NCBI GenBank assembly: GCA_002964805.2
Contig: PUDQ02000001.1
Coordinates: 4,922,001-4,986,000 of the forward strand
Direction of reading: 5' to 3'
Source of the DNA: Trametes villosa
Lineage: Eukaryota > Basidiomycota > Agaricomycetes > Polyporales > Polyporaceae
Length of the DNA: 64,000 nucleotides
Part shown: positions 1 through 10,911 of the stretch, piece by piece
Numbering within the stretch: position 1 is the stretch's first letter
How the letters are laid out: every line of letters starts with the position of its first letter
Made by a program: the position numbers and the translations under genes
Notes under the pieces: model-generated
What the model saw: only the letters and a program-made list of their open reading frames with translations
The model's database searches: none
Told to the model about the DNA's origin: nothing

Positions 1-69
1 TGCGTCGGGAACTCTTCTGCCTTCGGTGGCCGCTTCCCTTCTGTTTGTTCTAGCTATCATGCGAGGCAA

Positions 70-258
70 TCAGCAACATCCCGGAGATATGCAATTAATA
101 GTCACCAAGTCTTCCACTCGTGCCACCAAAACAGTGCCCGCCCGAACAACTTGTATCCAATTCGGATCGTCCGCTGGCAATCTCAACCGTTCGACGAGTC
201 TAGCGAGACCATAAGGAAATGTGAGAAAAGGTAGAACCATCCACCAGTCCAAGGACAT
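70..258 (-). CDS. unassigned ORF fragment
   Basis: A 62-codon open frame with an ordinary protein-like composition (hydrophobic start, then an ArgLeuPro-rich stretch and an Asp-Asp-Pro-Asn-Trp motif). It could be an exon of a gene continuing off the left edge or a downstream exon of the small gene at 469-727. No family is recognised and no convincing splice partner was found. Confidence 0.18.
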   Translation of the reverse strand: MSLDWWMVLPFLTFPYGLARLVERLRLPADDPNWIQVVRAGTVLVARVEDLVTINCISPGCC

Positions 259-468
259 CTAACGAGTGGCTTGGTGAGACCCGAGATGCGGTCGTAGCGA
301 TAGCTCGACGTACAGAGTCACGAGCCGACGTTGAAAGATATCCCGTTTGATAGGATGAAGTGGGTTCAACTGCCTCCCCGGGAATGACGGTACGGACGCT
401 CGAAGGACCTGGTGTCGCCTGAAGGGGCTACTTAGCAGATAATATCAACTCGTGAGAGGACTAGCTTC

Positions 469-727
469 TCACCCGGGATTCGCGCGACTTGCCTTTGTCT
501 TGAGACGTCGACTGAGGGTATGTGGTCACGGACAGCGTACTTTTAATCCAAGAGTGAGCTCACCGGCGGGTGGCCTTGAGATTGACGAGCTGTGTTATGT
601 GGCAAGGGTCGGTTATCTTGCAAAGAGTTCGCCCGCCCGCTGCTGCCCTCTGCACGGCCAGCATAGTCTTGAACACGCCGATGGGGGTAGGGATCAGCCG
701 CCCCGGTTCCTGTGGGAATCTAGACAT
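469..727 (-). CDS. small hypothetical protein, tandem copy A
   Basis: Two-exon model: exon 1 727-564 (164 nt), intron 563-512 (52 nt, GTGAG...CTCAG), exon 2 511-469 ending in TGA; 68 aa. Exon 1 starts MSRFPQEPGR and is nearly identical to exon 1 of copy B (863-1190), with the same length and the same phase-2 GTGAG donor. The second exons are unrelated, so the two copies differ at the C terminus. No known domain, signal peptide or membrane segment is seen. The gene sits inside the tandem repeat, so the match between copies partly reflects recent duplication and does not by itself prove coding. Function unknown. Confidence 0.35.
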
Positions 728-945
728 AGATGCGCGTCAGCATGAGTAGCTGACTATGGTCGTAAGTCGTTACTACCGGTGGTCCGTACTCCTGAGCGCG
801 TGGATCTGCACGAAGATCGGTCGCGGCAGCAACACCGGTAGGGTGTAAGTAGCCGGCGTGCGTTACTGGGTGATCTCCGGGAATGCGCTGCTGAGCGTGA
901 GTTTGTGTGTCTTCCGCACAGGAGAAAGGGCGAGATACCGCGGGC
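564..945. repeat. tandem duplication, left copy
   Basis: This block matches 1027-1408 at a constant offset of 463 bp. From about 590 to 920 the copies are almost identical (for example T at 594 against C in the other copy). The outer ends, 564-590 and 920-945, are diverged but still alignable. The unit carries exon 1 of the small gene and its upstream region, including what is exon 2 of the neighbouring copy. Confidence 0.88.
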
Positions 946-1190
946 ATATAGTATCCAGCGTCCGCCGTGATCTGCTGCAGAAACACGATCGTAGATAAGT
1001 CAATCACACACCGCAACTCATCTCACCTGCGAATAGCCTTGGGTTTGCCGAACTGTGCTATGTGGCAAGGGTCGGTTATCTTGCAAAGAGTTCGCCCGCC
1101 CGCTACTGCCCTCTGCACGGCCAGCATAGTCTTGAACACGCCGATGGGGGTAGGGATCAGCCGCCCCGGTTCCTGTGGGAATCTAGACAT
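863..1190 (-). CDS. small hypothetical protein, tandem copy B
   Basis: Exon 1 1190-1027 (164 nt), intron 1026-975 (52 nt, GTGAG...TGCAG), exon 2 974-863 ending in TAA; 91 aa. The frame closes exactly (276 nt). Exon 1 begins MSRFPQEPGR, followed by LIPTPIGVFKTML, and is shared with copy A; both use the same donor position and intron length. Exon 2 lies inside the upstream part of the left repeat copy, so the two genes interleave. No family is recognised. A long alternative frame on the same strand (1183-1791) overlaps the start and competes with this model. Confidence 0.4.
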
Positions 1191-1408
1191 AGATGCGCGT
1201 CAGCATGAGTAGCTGACTATGGTCGTAAGTCGTTACTACCGGTGGTCCGTACTCCTGAGCGCGTGGATCTGCACGAAGATCGGTCGCGGCAGCAACACCG
1301 GTAGGGTGTAAGTAGCCGGCGTGCGTTACTGGGTGATCTCCGGGAATGCGCTGCTGAGCGTGAGTTTGTGTGTCTTCCGCACAGAAGAAGGAAGAGCGAA
1401 ATACCGAA
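1027..1408. repeat. tandem duplication, right copy
   Basis: Right partner of the 564-945 block, offset 463 bp. High identity runs through about 1384 (the shared stretch ends near the CTTCCGCACAG at 1374-1384), then similarity fades over some 25 bp. The spacer between the near-identical cores is about 130 bp. Confidence 0.88.
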
Positions 1409-3287
1409 GGCGTATATCCAACATTCATCGGTAGCACATGCGCAGTAGGGTATGCAGCTCCTTGATGGTCATGCAGACGAGCGTCTTCCCTGGCAAAGCG
1501 GACTGTCGGACGATGACCGGCATCGTGCGTACGTGCGCCATTGCCAGTGGTGTTATATAGCGGGAGGCTCCCGGGAAGGTGTGACCATTGTGGGGGATGA
1601 TTGTTGTGGGCGCCCATCGGGGGGTGGTCTTGATGGAAGTTTGGACGAGTATTAGGTATGTTCCCAAAGTCTTGTCGCTCAGCCATGGCAGTATAGCGCG
1701 GTTGAGGTACGCGTTCGCGGTGTATTGCCCATGCGTAGTGTGGGTCCTGAGCCCGCGTGAATGGCGCCTGAAGGACAAGTGAGTTAGCCACAGTGTATGG
1801 CTATGACTGAATACTGACCGCAGACATCGCCGAGCTTGCGGACAAAACGACGCCTGGGACTCATCATAAAGGCGGCCACTTAATATGCGAACGATACTAT
1901 GGGCGTCACTCTAGATAATGGAGTTTTCTTTCATCTGCGGTAGGGCGGAGTGTGCGCTTCGCGAGGGCTTATTGTTTGTCTGTGCCTCGTCCTGAATGGA
2001 TGTGTCAAGCTTTCAAATCCGAATCGAGCCCGCAGCTCGCGTACGGCGAGCGCTCTCCGAATCAAGCACGCGCTTAAGTATAGTTATAGGCGCCGGGATC
2101 CTCCAAGCTGCCTTAGATAGAGTACACGGAATAGAGGTATAGATTCGAGTACTATCTGACGCGGCTGGTATCAAAACTGGGCGAAGGAACCATGCCGATA
2201 ATGGATACCGCACGTATTTGAGAGTCCCGCGCGCGCGCGCCGCGCGCCGCGCGCAGCAATGGTTGAGCGTACACGCCATGATGTACACTTTCAGCCCCGT
2301 GCGCGACGCGGCCCGCCTTAGATAAGGATCCGTCGCGCGGGGAGCGCAATGCCCACTTCTGAAACGAAGAATGGGGTGGCTCGGAACGAAGTCTAGGCTC
2401 GTACGACATGCGTCTTCGGTCGCTGCGCGTGCGGAGCTTTCCGCAGAAGCTGTGAACGCCTTCGAGCCAGGTGGGCGCGCGAGGGTCGGAGATAGGCCCA
2501 AGGACATCCTCCCTGTCTGATCTGTGTTAGATTGACCGTGGGGTGCGAACGATGCATACCAAAGCGGCACCTGCGGATAGCAACACCCGAGTATAGCGGA
2601 CACCCCTGGGAGACGGCGGGCCCGGTGGCTGACGAGTGCGCGCGCGGCTGAGGCACTGCTGCGAGGTTCGAACCGAACAATCTCGCGGGGTTGACCAGCG
2701 CAGGCTGGGTGACGTAGATGTAAGTAAAGTGGCGGATGGAGACGAGGGTCAGAGCTCGCTCTTGCCCCAGATGTCAGATGTACATCATTCAGGAAAGGAG
2801 GGCACAGCTGCATCAGTACTGGCATGAGCGATCGCAATGGTGACTCGCGGGGGGAGACGTGCAACAGAAAGGCGTACCGGATACTTGTACACCTAGTGGC
2901 AACCGGGGCGAGTACTGTGAAAGTGCGGCTCTTGGTGCGCGCACCGTCTACTAGTACAAGCGCAACTAGCTGGGTATCATGAGTTTGCATGTGCGCATGC
3001 AGCAGTGACGGCGACAGAATCTGGAAGAGGTAAGCCACCTGGGGCACAGTTTCCCATGTGCAGGAAATGCACTCAGGCGGTAAAAGCAAAGCAACGGGGG
3101 TCAACGAGACAGCGCACCTTTTCCTCAGGACCAAGCTGACGTATACCAAGGACCTTCAAGCGTGGCCTCGTATCGCGTGCCGAGACTGCAGGGAGAAACT
3201 ATCAATCAGCCAAGACGTGGTCTGAGAGGCGGCATAGAAAGCACCTGCACTAGGGTGCATGATTAAAGAGCACCTGCAAGCGCGCCG

Positions 3288-3405
3288 AGCAAGCAGATAC
3301 CGGGCGCGCCCCGAGTCTAGCGTTCGTTGCGCGGAGAATCGTCCGTCGGTCGAATCTACCTCGCAATGCGGCGAACGAGCCCCGGTGCGACCGCTGATCC
3401 GCGAG
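3288..3405 (-). repeat. inverted repeat arm, partner at 10330-10455
   Basis: The reverse complement of this stretch matches 10330-10455 over about 120 bp, including the shared core TAGATTCGACCGACGGACGA. The matches have small substitutions. No flanking target duplication or transposase frame was recognised, so the repeat could be a relic of a non-autonomous element or part of a longer decayed duplication. Confidence 0.85.
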
Positions 3406-3990
3406 TGCCATCGGGAATGCGCCGTTTCCACACAGAAGGCGACAAGTAGATGTCCTCATGAGCGTGCTGGGGGACTGTAACACCAAATTGTCAATGAGCA
3501 GAACAAACGAAAGTGGAGATACAGGCCTACCAGTGACAGGACAGCTGTGCGATCCAGCAGGCCATAACCTAACCCATCGCACCGTCGTAGTCGTGGTCGT
3601 CCGCAGTCGCGGCCCCCGGCGCGGTAGCGGACTTATCTTCGTCGGGCCCGTCTCAGCCCGTGGGGCTCCGCGTTGTTGTCCGCGTCGCGGGTCGTGGCCT
3701 CGCCGTGGCGGGATCGTCTTCGGCGAGCGGGGCGCGCGGAGGCTGGCGTGCGCATCGAGAATACAGAGGAGGGACTGCCCAAGACCTGCCTAGAGACTGC
3801 AACGTCAACGTAGGCTCGACCGGGGTGCGGGCGTCGCGCTGCCCCTTTGGGATCCGCATTGTTGTGCGCGTCGCCGTCGCCGTCGTCCGCGGTCGCGGCC
3901 GACCGCTCCGTGGCTGGCTCGTCTTCGTCGGTCCCGTCTCAAGGCGTGGGCAGCGCGGTGAGTGTTACGGGTACAGAAGGACGTAGAGTC

Positions 3991-4042
3991 GATGGGCGAG
4001 GGGCGAGGGGCGAGGGGCGAGGGGCGCGGGGCGAGGGGCGGG
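3991..4042. repeat. GAGGGGC heptamer satellite
   Basis: About seven near-perfect copies of a seven-base unit (GGGCGAG in other register), with one C/A variant near the right end. Confidence 0.9.
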
Positions 4043-4345
4043 TGTAGACGCATAAAAGTTGAAGGCATGTAGAAGGAAAGGCGTACGGGTCCGCAGCCGG
4101 AGACCGCCCTCTCCGCTGGCGTTTTCTCGCCCATCCTAGTCCAGTCATCCTTCGCCATACATCCCTGCACCGGAAGTGCCGTCGTGACGCTGCGCTTGTA
4201 TCCTGCCATAGTGCCACCTTCGTGTGAGCGGAGGTTCCAGACCCTTGTATCGTCGTAGAGTGCATGAACCCGTAGCTGGACACGAAGTATCCGAAGAGGG
4301 GTTGCAAAATTTTGGATCACAGCGGGGAGAACGCGCAACGTACAG

Positions 4346-4590
4346 ACAGAGGCGTTGGCGGAGGCGTTGGCGGAGGCGTTGGCGGAGGCGGAGGCGTTGG
4401 CGGAGGCGGAGGCGTAGGTGTAGGCTGAGGCGGGGGCGGAGGCCGAGGCCGAGGCGTAGGTGTAGGCGGAGGCGGGGGCGGAGGCGGGGGCGAATCCTGC
4501 GGTTGAGACGTGGACGAAGGCGTTGGCGGGGGCGAAGGCGGGGCGGAGGCAGAAGCAGATCCTTGAGTGGAGACGTGGGCGAAAGCATTG
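4346..4590. repeat. GGCGGA/GGCGTT hexamer minisatellite
   Basis: An array built from GGCGGA and GGCGTT hexamers, most regular between 4346 and 4500 and decaying toward 4590. Because the unit is a multiple of three it keeps frames open on both strands; the Arg-rich and Pro-rich translations are a consequence of the repeat rather than evidence for a protein. Confidence 0.88.
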
Positions 4591-6482
4591 GCGGACGTGC
4601 TGTTCTGCCGGGGCCACGCTCCGAAGTGATTGGACGCAGAAACCGGGCTGGGAGAGCGATAAAATGCGACCGGTGGCGCCAACGCCGGTCGTATGAGTAT
4701 AGAGAGCGGCGTACGTGCGAGTTCGCGAGTCCGGTGCGTCAGATGTCTTTGGCGAGAGTTTCCTGCGCGATGTCGAGCGGCAATGACCGTAACTGGGAGG
4801 AGATCCAGCAAGGAGGAAAGAGCCTCGGCGACGGCGCGAACGGCGGCAGGACAAAGAGCGCTGTAGATGGCGGCTGTAGGCGAGAGCGGAGAGGGGTAAG
4901 GCTGAGGGTTAGACTAACCTCTTCGTACCGGCCGTGGGGAGGCCATGCGCGACGACCCTCGGCGGAAAATGGAGTGTGGTGGGTATTGGAGGGAACGAGA
5001 AGCGTAGCGGAATCAGCGACTCCGATGGTAGCCAGCACGCAGGTAGATAGTGGCGAAAGAGAGCCGCGGTATAGAGAGTCTGGCGGGGGCAGCATAGACC
5101 AAAAACAGAACCGCGCCCCTGAGTACGGTTGCGTAGAAGAACGATGCGCAGAGAGGCGCAGGAGACGGGTGCAGATACGTGGGGGATGAGCTGCGAAAGA
5201 GCGAGATGGCGGGGCGGCGGGGCGGCGCTAGCTCCGCTAAACTCGGCGGGGTCTTTTACAGAAGAACACCCATCTCGGCCCTGCCGCCAACATACCCTCC
5301 GCTTGCTGTCAACTACCCTTCCCTTGCTAAACAACCGGCTGCCGCCTGCCCGTTTGCGCTGGTGCCGACGACGGACAACGCGCTCGGCGAATCGGTCGCG
5401 GTTTCGGGCATGCCCTTTTGCGTGAGGTTCAGTGGAGCCTTGATAGGTATTTGCTCGTGCGAACTTCAAGTTGCTCGGACACCGTGGGTCCGAGTCGAGC
5501 CGCGCCTCCCGTCCCTACGCGGAGAATTTGGGTGACGGCGTCTACGGTCGCCCCTACCATCAGCGATGTGCCTCTCCGAAACTGCGTTCGCAATTGTTCG
5601 CTACTTACTCGTCCCTTGCGACCATTCTCTGATGGGCTGTCGCAGCCACGACTTGCTGAACTTGCTGAACTAGGCTGAACCACACCTGCGCCTCTGCGCG
5701 CCGCCAACGCTACGCTTAGTCAGCGCTCAGTGGTGGTCTGTTTGTCCACCAATTGTCACACCCGCGCCTTGCCGGCGTGACCGCGGTCACTATCACACCC
5801 CCTTCAAATCGTCGTATTCTTCTCTACCGCTCCGCATCAATGTCTCCGGACGGTGCGTCGGCATTCTCCCACCTCCTGACCTGGCCTGCTCCCTCCATGC
5901 TTCCATCTGCGCTTCTCGTCTGTGCTCAAGTTTTAGCTGTGCCCCGTGCCATCCCCCGCTCGCTCCCCGTGGTCTAGCGAGTTATACCGTTGTGCAAACC
6001 TTTAAAAACGTTCACTCGGACCTACAGTAATGCTCATAGAGACAGAGCGCAGGTTGTCGGCATCGTACCCGCTGTCGTCACTCGCTGGCGTTCCGCACGT
6101 TCAAGATTATGTACAAGGAAGACCGAGGAGCGTCATGCCCTCATTCCCACTGGCATATTCCCGCACGTCATATTGGGGAACACATGCCAGCTATCCGACA
6201 CCGGCCACACCGTAGTAGGTCATGCCACTCCCGATATCTCATCGCTATACATCAGAATCCCTCACGCCCAGCGGCCATCAGATGATACTCTGTTCTCATA
6301 ACGTGCCGACCACTGACTGCAGGCGCCATCCAAACGTGTGGTTGCGGGACGGTTTCCGCATGCAATCAAGGGTGCTTCTGAGTCTCCCGCATGGGTCAGC
6401 CCACCTTGCTCACCCCTAGACACACCTTCCGCTCCTCCAACCAACTCACTCTCACCACCCCGCCCTCCCCCTTGCGCGTTCC

Positions 6483-7681
6483 ATGGCAATCCAATCCCGG
6501 CCGTCTCCCAACATCACAATGATGGAGCAATGCGAGTACGATGAGCTTGTCAATAGCAATGTCCAGCTCGAGGAGGAAGATTTTCCCAAACACTTCCGCG
6601 AGATCGGCGGGAGGCTGTTTCCGTCCAGCGGCTGTTATCCTTTGCCCGTTGACGGATACGAGCAGCAGGTAAGTCTACCTCATTTCTCGGTTGTACGCTT
6701 CGCTCATTGATCTGCCGTCTGTTAGCGGCAGAGGGCGCTCCACAGCCTACTGCGTGGCACGACAGACTACGACTGCATTGCTAAGCTACGCGATGTCCTT
6801 TCCTCTGGCCGTCACGGAGCGACGCGTGTGTTAGATGTCGGCACAGGGCTCGGGATTTGGTACGCTATCGTATGCGAAGAATGCCGGTGATGCTGACGTG
6901 TGACGTAGGATGCTAGACCTTGCAGAGCAGCTGCCGGAGGTTTCGTTCCATGGTCTCGACGTTGGTACGTATCTGTTGCACTTTCGGGGCCTCGGCCGGT
7001 TTAGCGTATATTAACATCGCGCGCAGTGCCGGTCGGTACTCGGTACCCTCCCGCTAATGTCGTTTTCGAGATTCATGATTGCGAAGAGGGGTTGCGTTAT
7101 CCCTCAGCTACCTTCGATGTCGTACACGGCCGTTTGATCTCGCTCGCTGTACGTCCAATAGTACACTTCCTCGATGCGCCTCCTGACCGTCTCCGCAGCT
7201 TCCCGACTACGGAACGTTCTTAGCTGACGCTATTCGCGTACTCCGCCCTGGGGGTCTCCTCTCCCTGTGCGAATGGACAAGGGCCATCGGAACGCTCGAC
7301 GGCAGGGCGGTCACGCATCGCGCGCCGCGAGCGTGTGCATTCCTCGACACTCTCGCAAGCGTTCTCCGGGATCGGTGCGGCGTCCAGTCGACCACGACTC
7401 TGTTCCAGAAGCTTCTTAGCCTGGAGCACCACTTCGATAGCGCACAATTCGCCCTGCGCTTCATACCGATCGGTGATTGGCACGAAGATCCGGGTTTGAA
7501 GGCGGTGGGAGCCGTCTACTACAACGTTCTGGCGGGGTACGCGTTGGGCACGCGTACCTTGCTCGAGGAAGTGCTTGCGGCGGACGTTGTTGATGAGCTG
7601 ATTTCAGGGTTTATCCACGATATCTCTACTACACGCGGACTAGCCTCCTCATACATTGTATATAATGGAGTACGCGCATAG
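6483..7681 (+). CDS. class I SAM-dependent methyltransferase (LaeA-like type)
   Basis: Five exons give 326 aa: 6483-6668, 6726-6859, 6909-6964, 7027-7148, 7199-7681; all introns are GT-AG, 49-62 bp, and the phases join exactly. The SAM-binding motif I reads VLDVGTGLGIW, split by a phase-2 intron inside the Trp codon. It is followed by a GLDV strand (acidic ribose-binding region), NVVFEIHD and FDVVHGRLISLA, then VLRPGGLLSLCEW, the usual order in the Agaricomycete methyltransferases of this family. The substrate is unknown; relatives act on small molecules or take part in regulation, so no specific reaction is claimed. ATG 6483 is the first in frame; there is a second Met 12 codons on. No biosynthetic backbone gene lies nearby. 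Confidence 0.88.
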
Positions 7682-8967
7682 ATAGCCATGCAGTTGTGTC
7701 GAAACACGTTGAATCATTGCTCTGGACATATCTTCGAGTGCTATCAACGCCCCATTTGTGCAAGCTAGATTAACGCCACTGTAGTAATATAGCGATCAAT
7801 GCGAACAACGGCAGTGGTCAAGCTAGCTGCCAGGGGACTCGATGGGACTGTCGGCGCGTCGGGGGGAAGGTACACTCCATCCAAGTCAAGCACCAGCGGA
7901 GATGGTCGAGGTAAGAGTGTAGCTGCGAACTCGATCAGATCATGGAGAAGAGCAGTAAAATTAGGGCGTACACCGTTGCTTGTATCTGTACACCAGTACA
8001 CCCCGTTTGGCGTAGAAATGTTCAATCACAACTGCCTCAAATGTCAGAGCGAATGGAACCACGGAACCACAGGGATACAGACCGAGATAGCTGCAGTGAC
8101 CACGAGCGCACGCTGCGACCCAGAGGCCAGACAGGTGGCCGGTGATTACACAGAATATGGTCGATTCCGTCCGACTATCTTCATTGCGGGTGTTACACAG
8201 ACAGAGAGGGAAGTGCATGTCGTGCGTAGCGCGATGCGCATGCATCTGATCAGGAGGAACCCTTTCCCCCCGCAGATTAACTGGCCTACAAAGAAATTAG
8301 CTCGCGCAACTGGCGGGTGCATACGCGGACATACCATGCCCACGGAGTGAGGCCATGTCCGCAATATTGGAGGATGTCATCGTGGCTGTCGCGAATGCGA
8401 CGGACAAGGATGTCGTGGTTGAATGGATAAATAGGCGGGCGCGGGCGAGCAAGATGGTCGAGTGTCCCGAACATCACGCTGCAGCGAGAAGGGAAGGTAA
8501 GAGTGCGGTCACAAAAACGAAGTGAACGACCCAGGCCTTCACGGTCACCTTTGAGGAACAGCTGTGTGGCTGCCATGCTTCCCCGAACATGGCGGGGATG
8601 ATCTACGCGACAAGAGGGTCCGTCCGTGCGCTCACGCCAGGAACTCCTCAGCCGTCGCATCGGTCGGTAGATTCGAAATGTTGTGTCATGCGCGCAGTAT
8701 TGAAATATGCCATCAACCCCGAAGGAGCGCACCCGCGTAGGAAAGTGGTGTAGGAGCGTGGGAATAACCTAAGATTGCATCTCCCGGCGTCGTAGTACGC
8801 GTACGCGCCCAGACGCGCCCCCGCTTGCTTTGTTCTCCCAATCTGGCTCTTGCGCTAAGAGGCACGCCCCGTTCGATCAACCTACTGGCGCTCGCATTGG
8901 GGAAGCCGAACCTGCACCTTCGCCACCGCAACAGGAGGAAGATCCACGCAATGTAATATAACTGCAG
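7682..8967. other. intergenic or decayed coding region
   Basis: No complete gene could be joined. On the minus strand two stretches have protein-like composition, 7765-8025 (a Leu/Pro-rich translation with VLDLDGVYLPP) and about 8286-8560, but they are in different frames and no splice set with good signals links them. They may be exons of an unrecognised minus-strand gene or a relic. Confidence 0.35.
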
Positions 8968-9678
8968 GTGAAGATTTTCCGTGCTCTAGCTATCACATCT
9001 GACGGCCTCGTCATGCCTTCTTCGCGGAGCATCCCACCATACTCCCTACGTGCACGCTATCCGCCTGTGAGTTGTCTGCGTCTTATCCATTCGCACCGAT
9101 TGAGACTGAGCTACACCTCTTCGCAGGACATTCGACAGACCGTTCGGGGCCGACTCTACGGGTACGGTTCCAACCGACCACAGTCCGTTGACGTCAGAAT
9201 CACGCACTACCAGACCCGGAGAGGATCTCACCCTTACCTCGCCGCTGAGGAGCTCCTCGGCTCGCCTCTTTACATCCATGATTGCTCCGTCAAACTCCTT
9301 GGAGAGTCCTTTCAACTCTACTTTACGCGGCACCGCTATTTGCCTCCCAATAGGGCCTTGCTATCGGCGCACCCGAGGACCCCTTGGCACGGGCAAATTC
9401 TCGTCATGAGAATCGACGGCTCCAAGCACGTAGGGCTCAAACGCGGAGATATCGCGCTCATTCAGAAAGTGGTTAATAGGTAGGGCAGACTGTCTCCTTC
9501 GCCTTGCGCTATGAGAGTTGGAGTCTGACCTTCTCTGAACAGATTCATAGAAGAGCTGTCACGGCGCTCTAGGATACCACGCACTCTGCGGCTGGGGCCG
9601 ATCGTAAGTCTCCCAACTGGCTCTGAATGGGTGGCGGTTTCTTGCGCTCTTACACCACTTTCTTTGCCGCAGATTTAA
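8968..9678 (+). CDS. hypothetical protein
   Basis: Model: 8968-9066, intron 9067-9126 (GTGAGT...TCGCAG), 9127-9479, intron 9480-9542, then 9543 to the TAA at 9676-9678. The first intron is 60 bp and free of stops, so retention also keeps the frame. The last part can be read with or without a further intron (GTAAGT at about 9606, CAG at 9672); both forms end at the same TAA. The protein is basic with many Arg, Tyr and Leu and shows no domain I can name. A later in-frame Met (9013) may be the real start. Roughly 200 aa. Function unknown. Confidence 0.45.
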
Positions 9679-9761
9679 CCGCCGCTCTCTATGCGCTACG
9701 CTGCGTCGCGCGCGGCGCCCGTATGTGGCCGCAACGCGCCGAGTTTCGCGTTGCAGCGCGC

Positions 9762-10148
9762 TCAGTCAGTATCAGTTCTTGCCCGAAGGCCTACACCGCG
9801 GGCGTGTAGTAGTATCAGTTCACGCGAATCGCGGCTACAAATTCCTCCGAGTACTTCGTGCGTCTCGCGCGTGGATCGCCATAATTCAACGATATGTAGC
9901 CACGCCAGCTTGACAGGTTGCTTGCTGAGCTCGCGCGCGCCTCCTACCTCGCGGGCGTGCACGAACGTCAGTACAGCAATCATGTGGTCGACGGGGGCCG
10001 CGGGGCGCGAAGCTCCCCCCACCCTGCCTATTGTTTCGTGGGAGAACAGCACAGGACCGATCTCACCTTGGGGAGTGATGCCGATGGGACCTGTGTGATC
10101 GATCGGTCGCCTTCCCCAAGGAGATTTAGACGCGTGCAGTGCGCGCAC
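9762..10148 (-). CDS. hypothetical ORF
   Basis: A continuous 128-codon frame with balanced composition (GPIGITPQGEIGPVLF, LHIVELWRSTRE). It overlaps an open plus-strand frame that has a poorer, Ser/Arg/Pro-rich composition, which is why the minus reading is preferred. No family is recognised and no intron is needed. It lies just downstream of, and convergent with, the hypothetical gene at 8968-9678. Confidence 0.25.
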   Translation of the reverse strand: MRALHASKSPWGRRPIDHTGPIGITPQGEIGPVLFSHETIGRVGGASRPAAPVDHMIAVLTFVHAREVGGARELSKQPVKLAWLHIVELWRSTRETHEVLGGICSRDSRELILLHARGVGLRARTDTD

Positions 10149-10911
10149 TAAACACTCTCTCCTGATCGATCACCGTTCACTGGTCAGCACGCGGGGGAGG
10201 ACTGAGCGCGCGCATGTGGCCCAACGCGACCGAGGCAGCTGCGTTCACACCTCCGGGTGCGGCCCTCAAGCGCCGGGTACTCTGCGCTCGCTTCTTCTCA
10301 TACGCTGGAGACAGTGTATGCCCTCCGCCCACGGATTCGCGGTCGCGCCGGGGCTCATTCGCCGCATTGCGAGGTAGATTCGACCGACGGACGATTCTCC
10401 GCGCAACGAACACTAGACTCGGGGCGCGCGGGGTATTTGCTCGCTCGGCGGGGTACTTCCGGCACAAGACAGGAATCAACTGATATGTCAGGCGAAGTTC
10501 GCACAAAACAGATTCGACGGCGTGGACAGGTGTAGTTAGCGGAAGTAGAACTGAGCTCGTAACCGCCGACGCCTCATACTCCAAGTGTTCGTAACTAGCT
10601 AGGTAGCGTAGGCTGTCCTTCAGAGGGCTCTGAGCGCGGAAAGCGAGTCCTATTATCACATAACATGAGAGCCCAACCGGCGCAGTCCCTCCAAACGACG
10701 ACTGACGACAAGGAGATTGAGCGGATGCCGGGTGATCAAACGTTGGGGCGCGCGCGCAAAGTTAAAGGGCCTCGTGTGCGATACATGTGGGCCCTTGCGC
10801 GTCGAGAGTGTCGCGGCATCGCTATCCAAAGGAGGGCTATTGAAAAAACATGAGTGAGCGCGTGCGGACCTTCAATGCGGGCTTAGCCGCGCTCGGAACC
10901 CACCCATGCAA
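10149..10911. other. intergenic region with repeat arm
   Basis: It holds the inverted-repeat arm at 10330-10455. A GATC-rich motif (TGATCGATCGGTCGCC, about 10096) lies just to the left, inside the preceding ORF, and TGATCGATCACC follows at about 10160. Open frames on both strands here translate the repeat and look unlike protein-coding sequence. Confidence 0.5.
10330..10455 (+). repeat. inverted repeat arm, partner at 3288-3405
   Basis: Second copy of the ~120-bp dispersed repeat, in opposite orientation and about 7 kb from the first. The copies share the same interior and differ at scattered positions, for example near the right end where this copy reads GGGGCGCGCGGGG. Confidence 0.85.

Larger units (their letters stand above)
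1792..6482. other. gene-poor, low-complexity region
   Basis: No spliceable gene was found over about 4.7 kb. Long open frames on both strands (for example 2013-3149 minus, 3805-4854 minus, 4224-5189 plus) have arginine-, serine- or proline-heavy translations and overlap each other, as expected of G/C-rich non-coding DNA. A CG-dinucleotide run lies at about 2226-2258, a seven-base satellite at 3991-4042, an imperfect hexamer array at 4346-4590 and one arm of a dispersed inverted repeat at 3288-3405. Confidence 0.6.

Noticed and set aside
1183..1791. 202-codon minus-strand frame as a gene
   Set aside because: It ends inside the repeat, lacks a homologue and conflicts with the spliced two-exon model; kept only as an alternative in the findings.
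2013..3149. 378-codon open frame on the minus strand
   Set aside because: Composition is Ser/Arg/Leu-rich without motifs, crosses a CG repeat and overlaps several other frames; no splice or homologue support.
4145..5189. Long Arg-rich and Pro-rich frames on both strands
   Set aside because: They are translations of the GGCGGA/GGCGTT hexamer array, which keeps all frames open.
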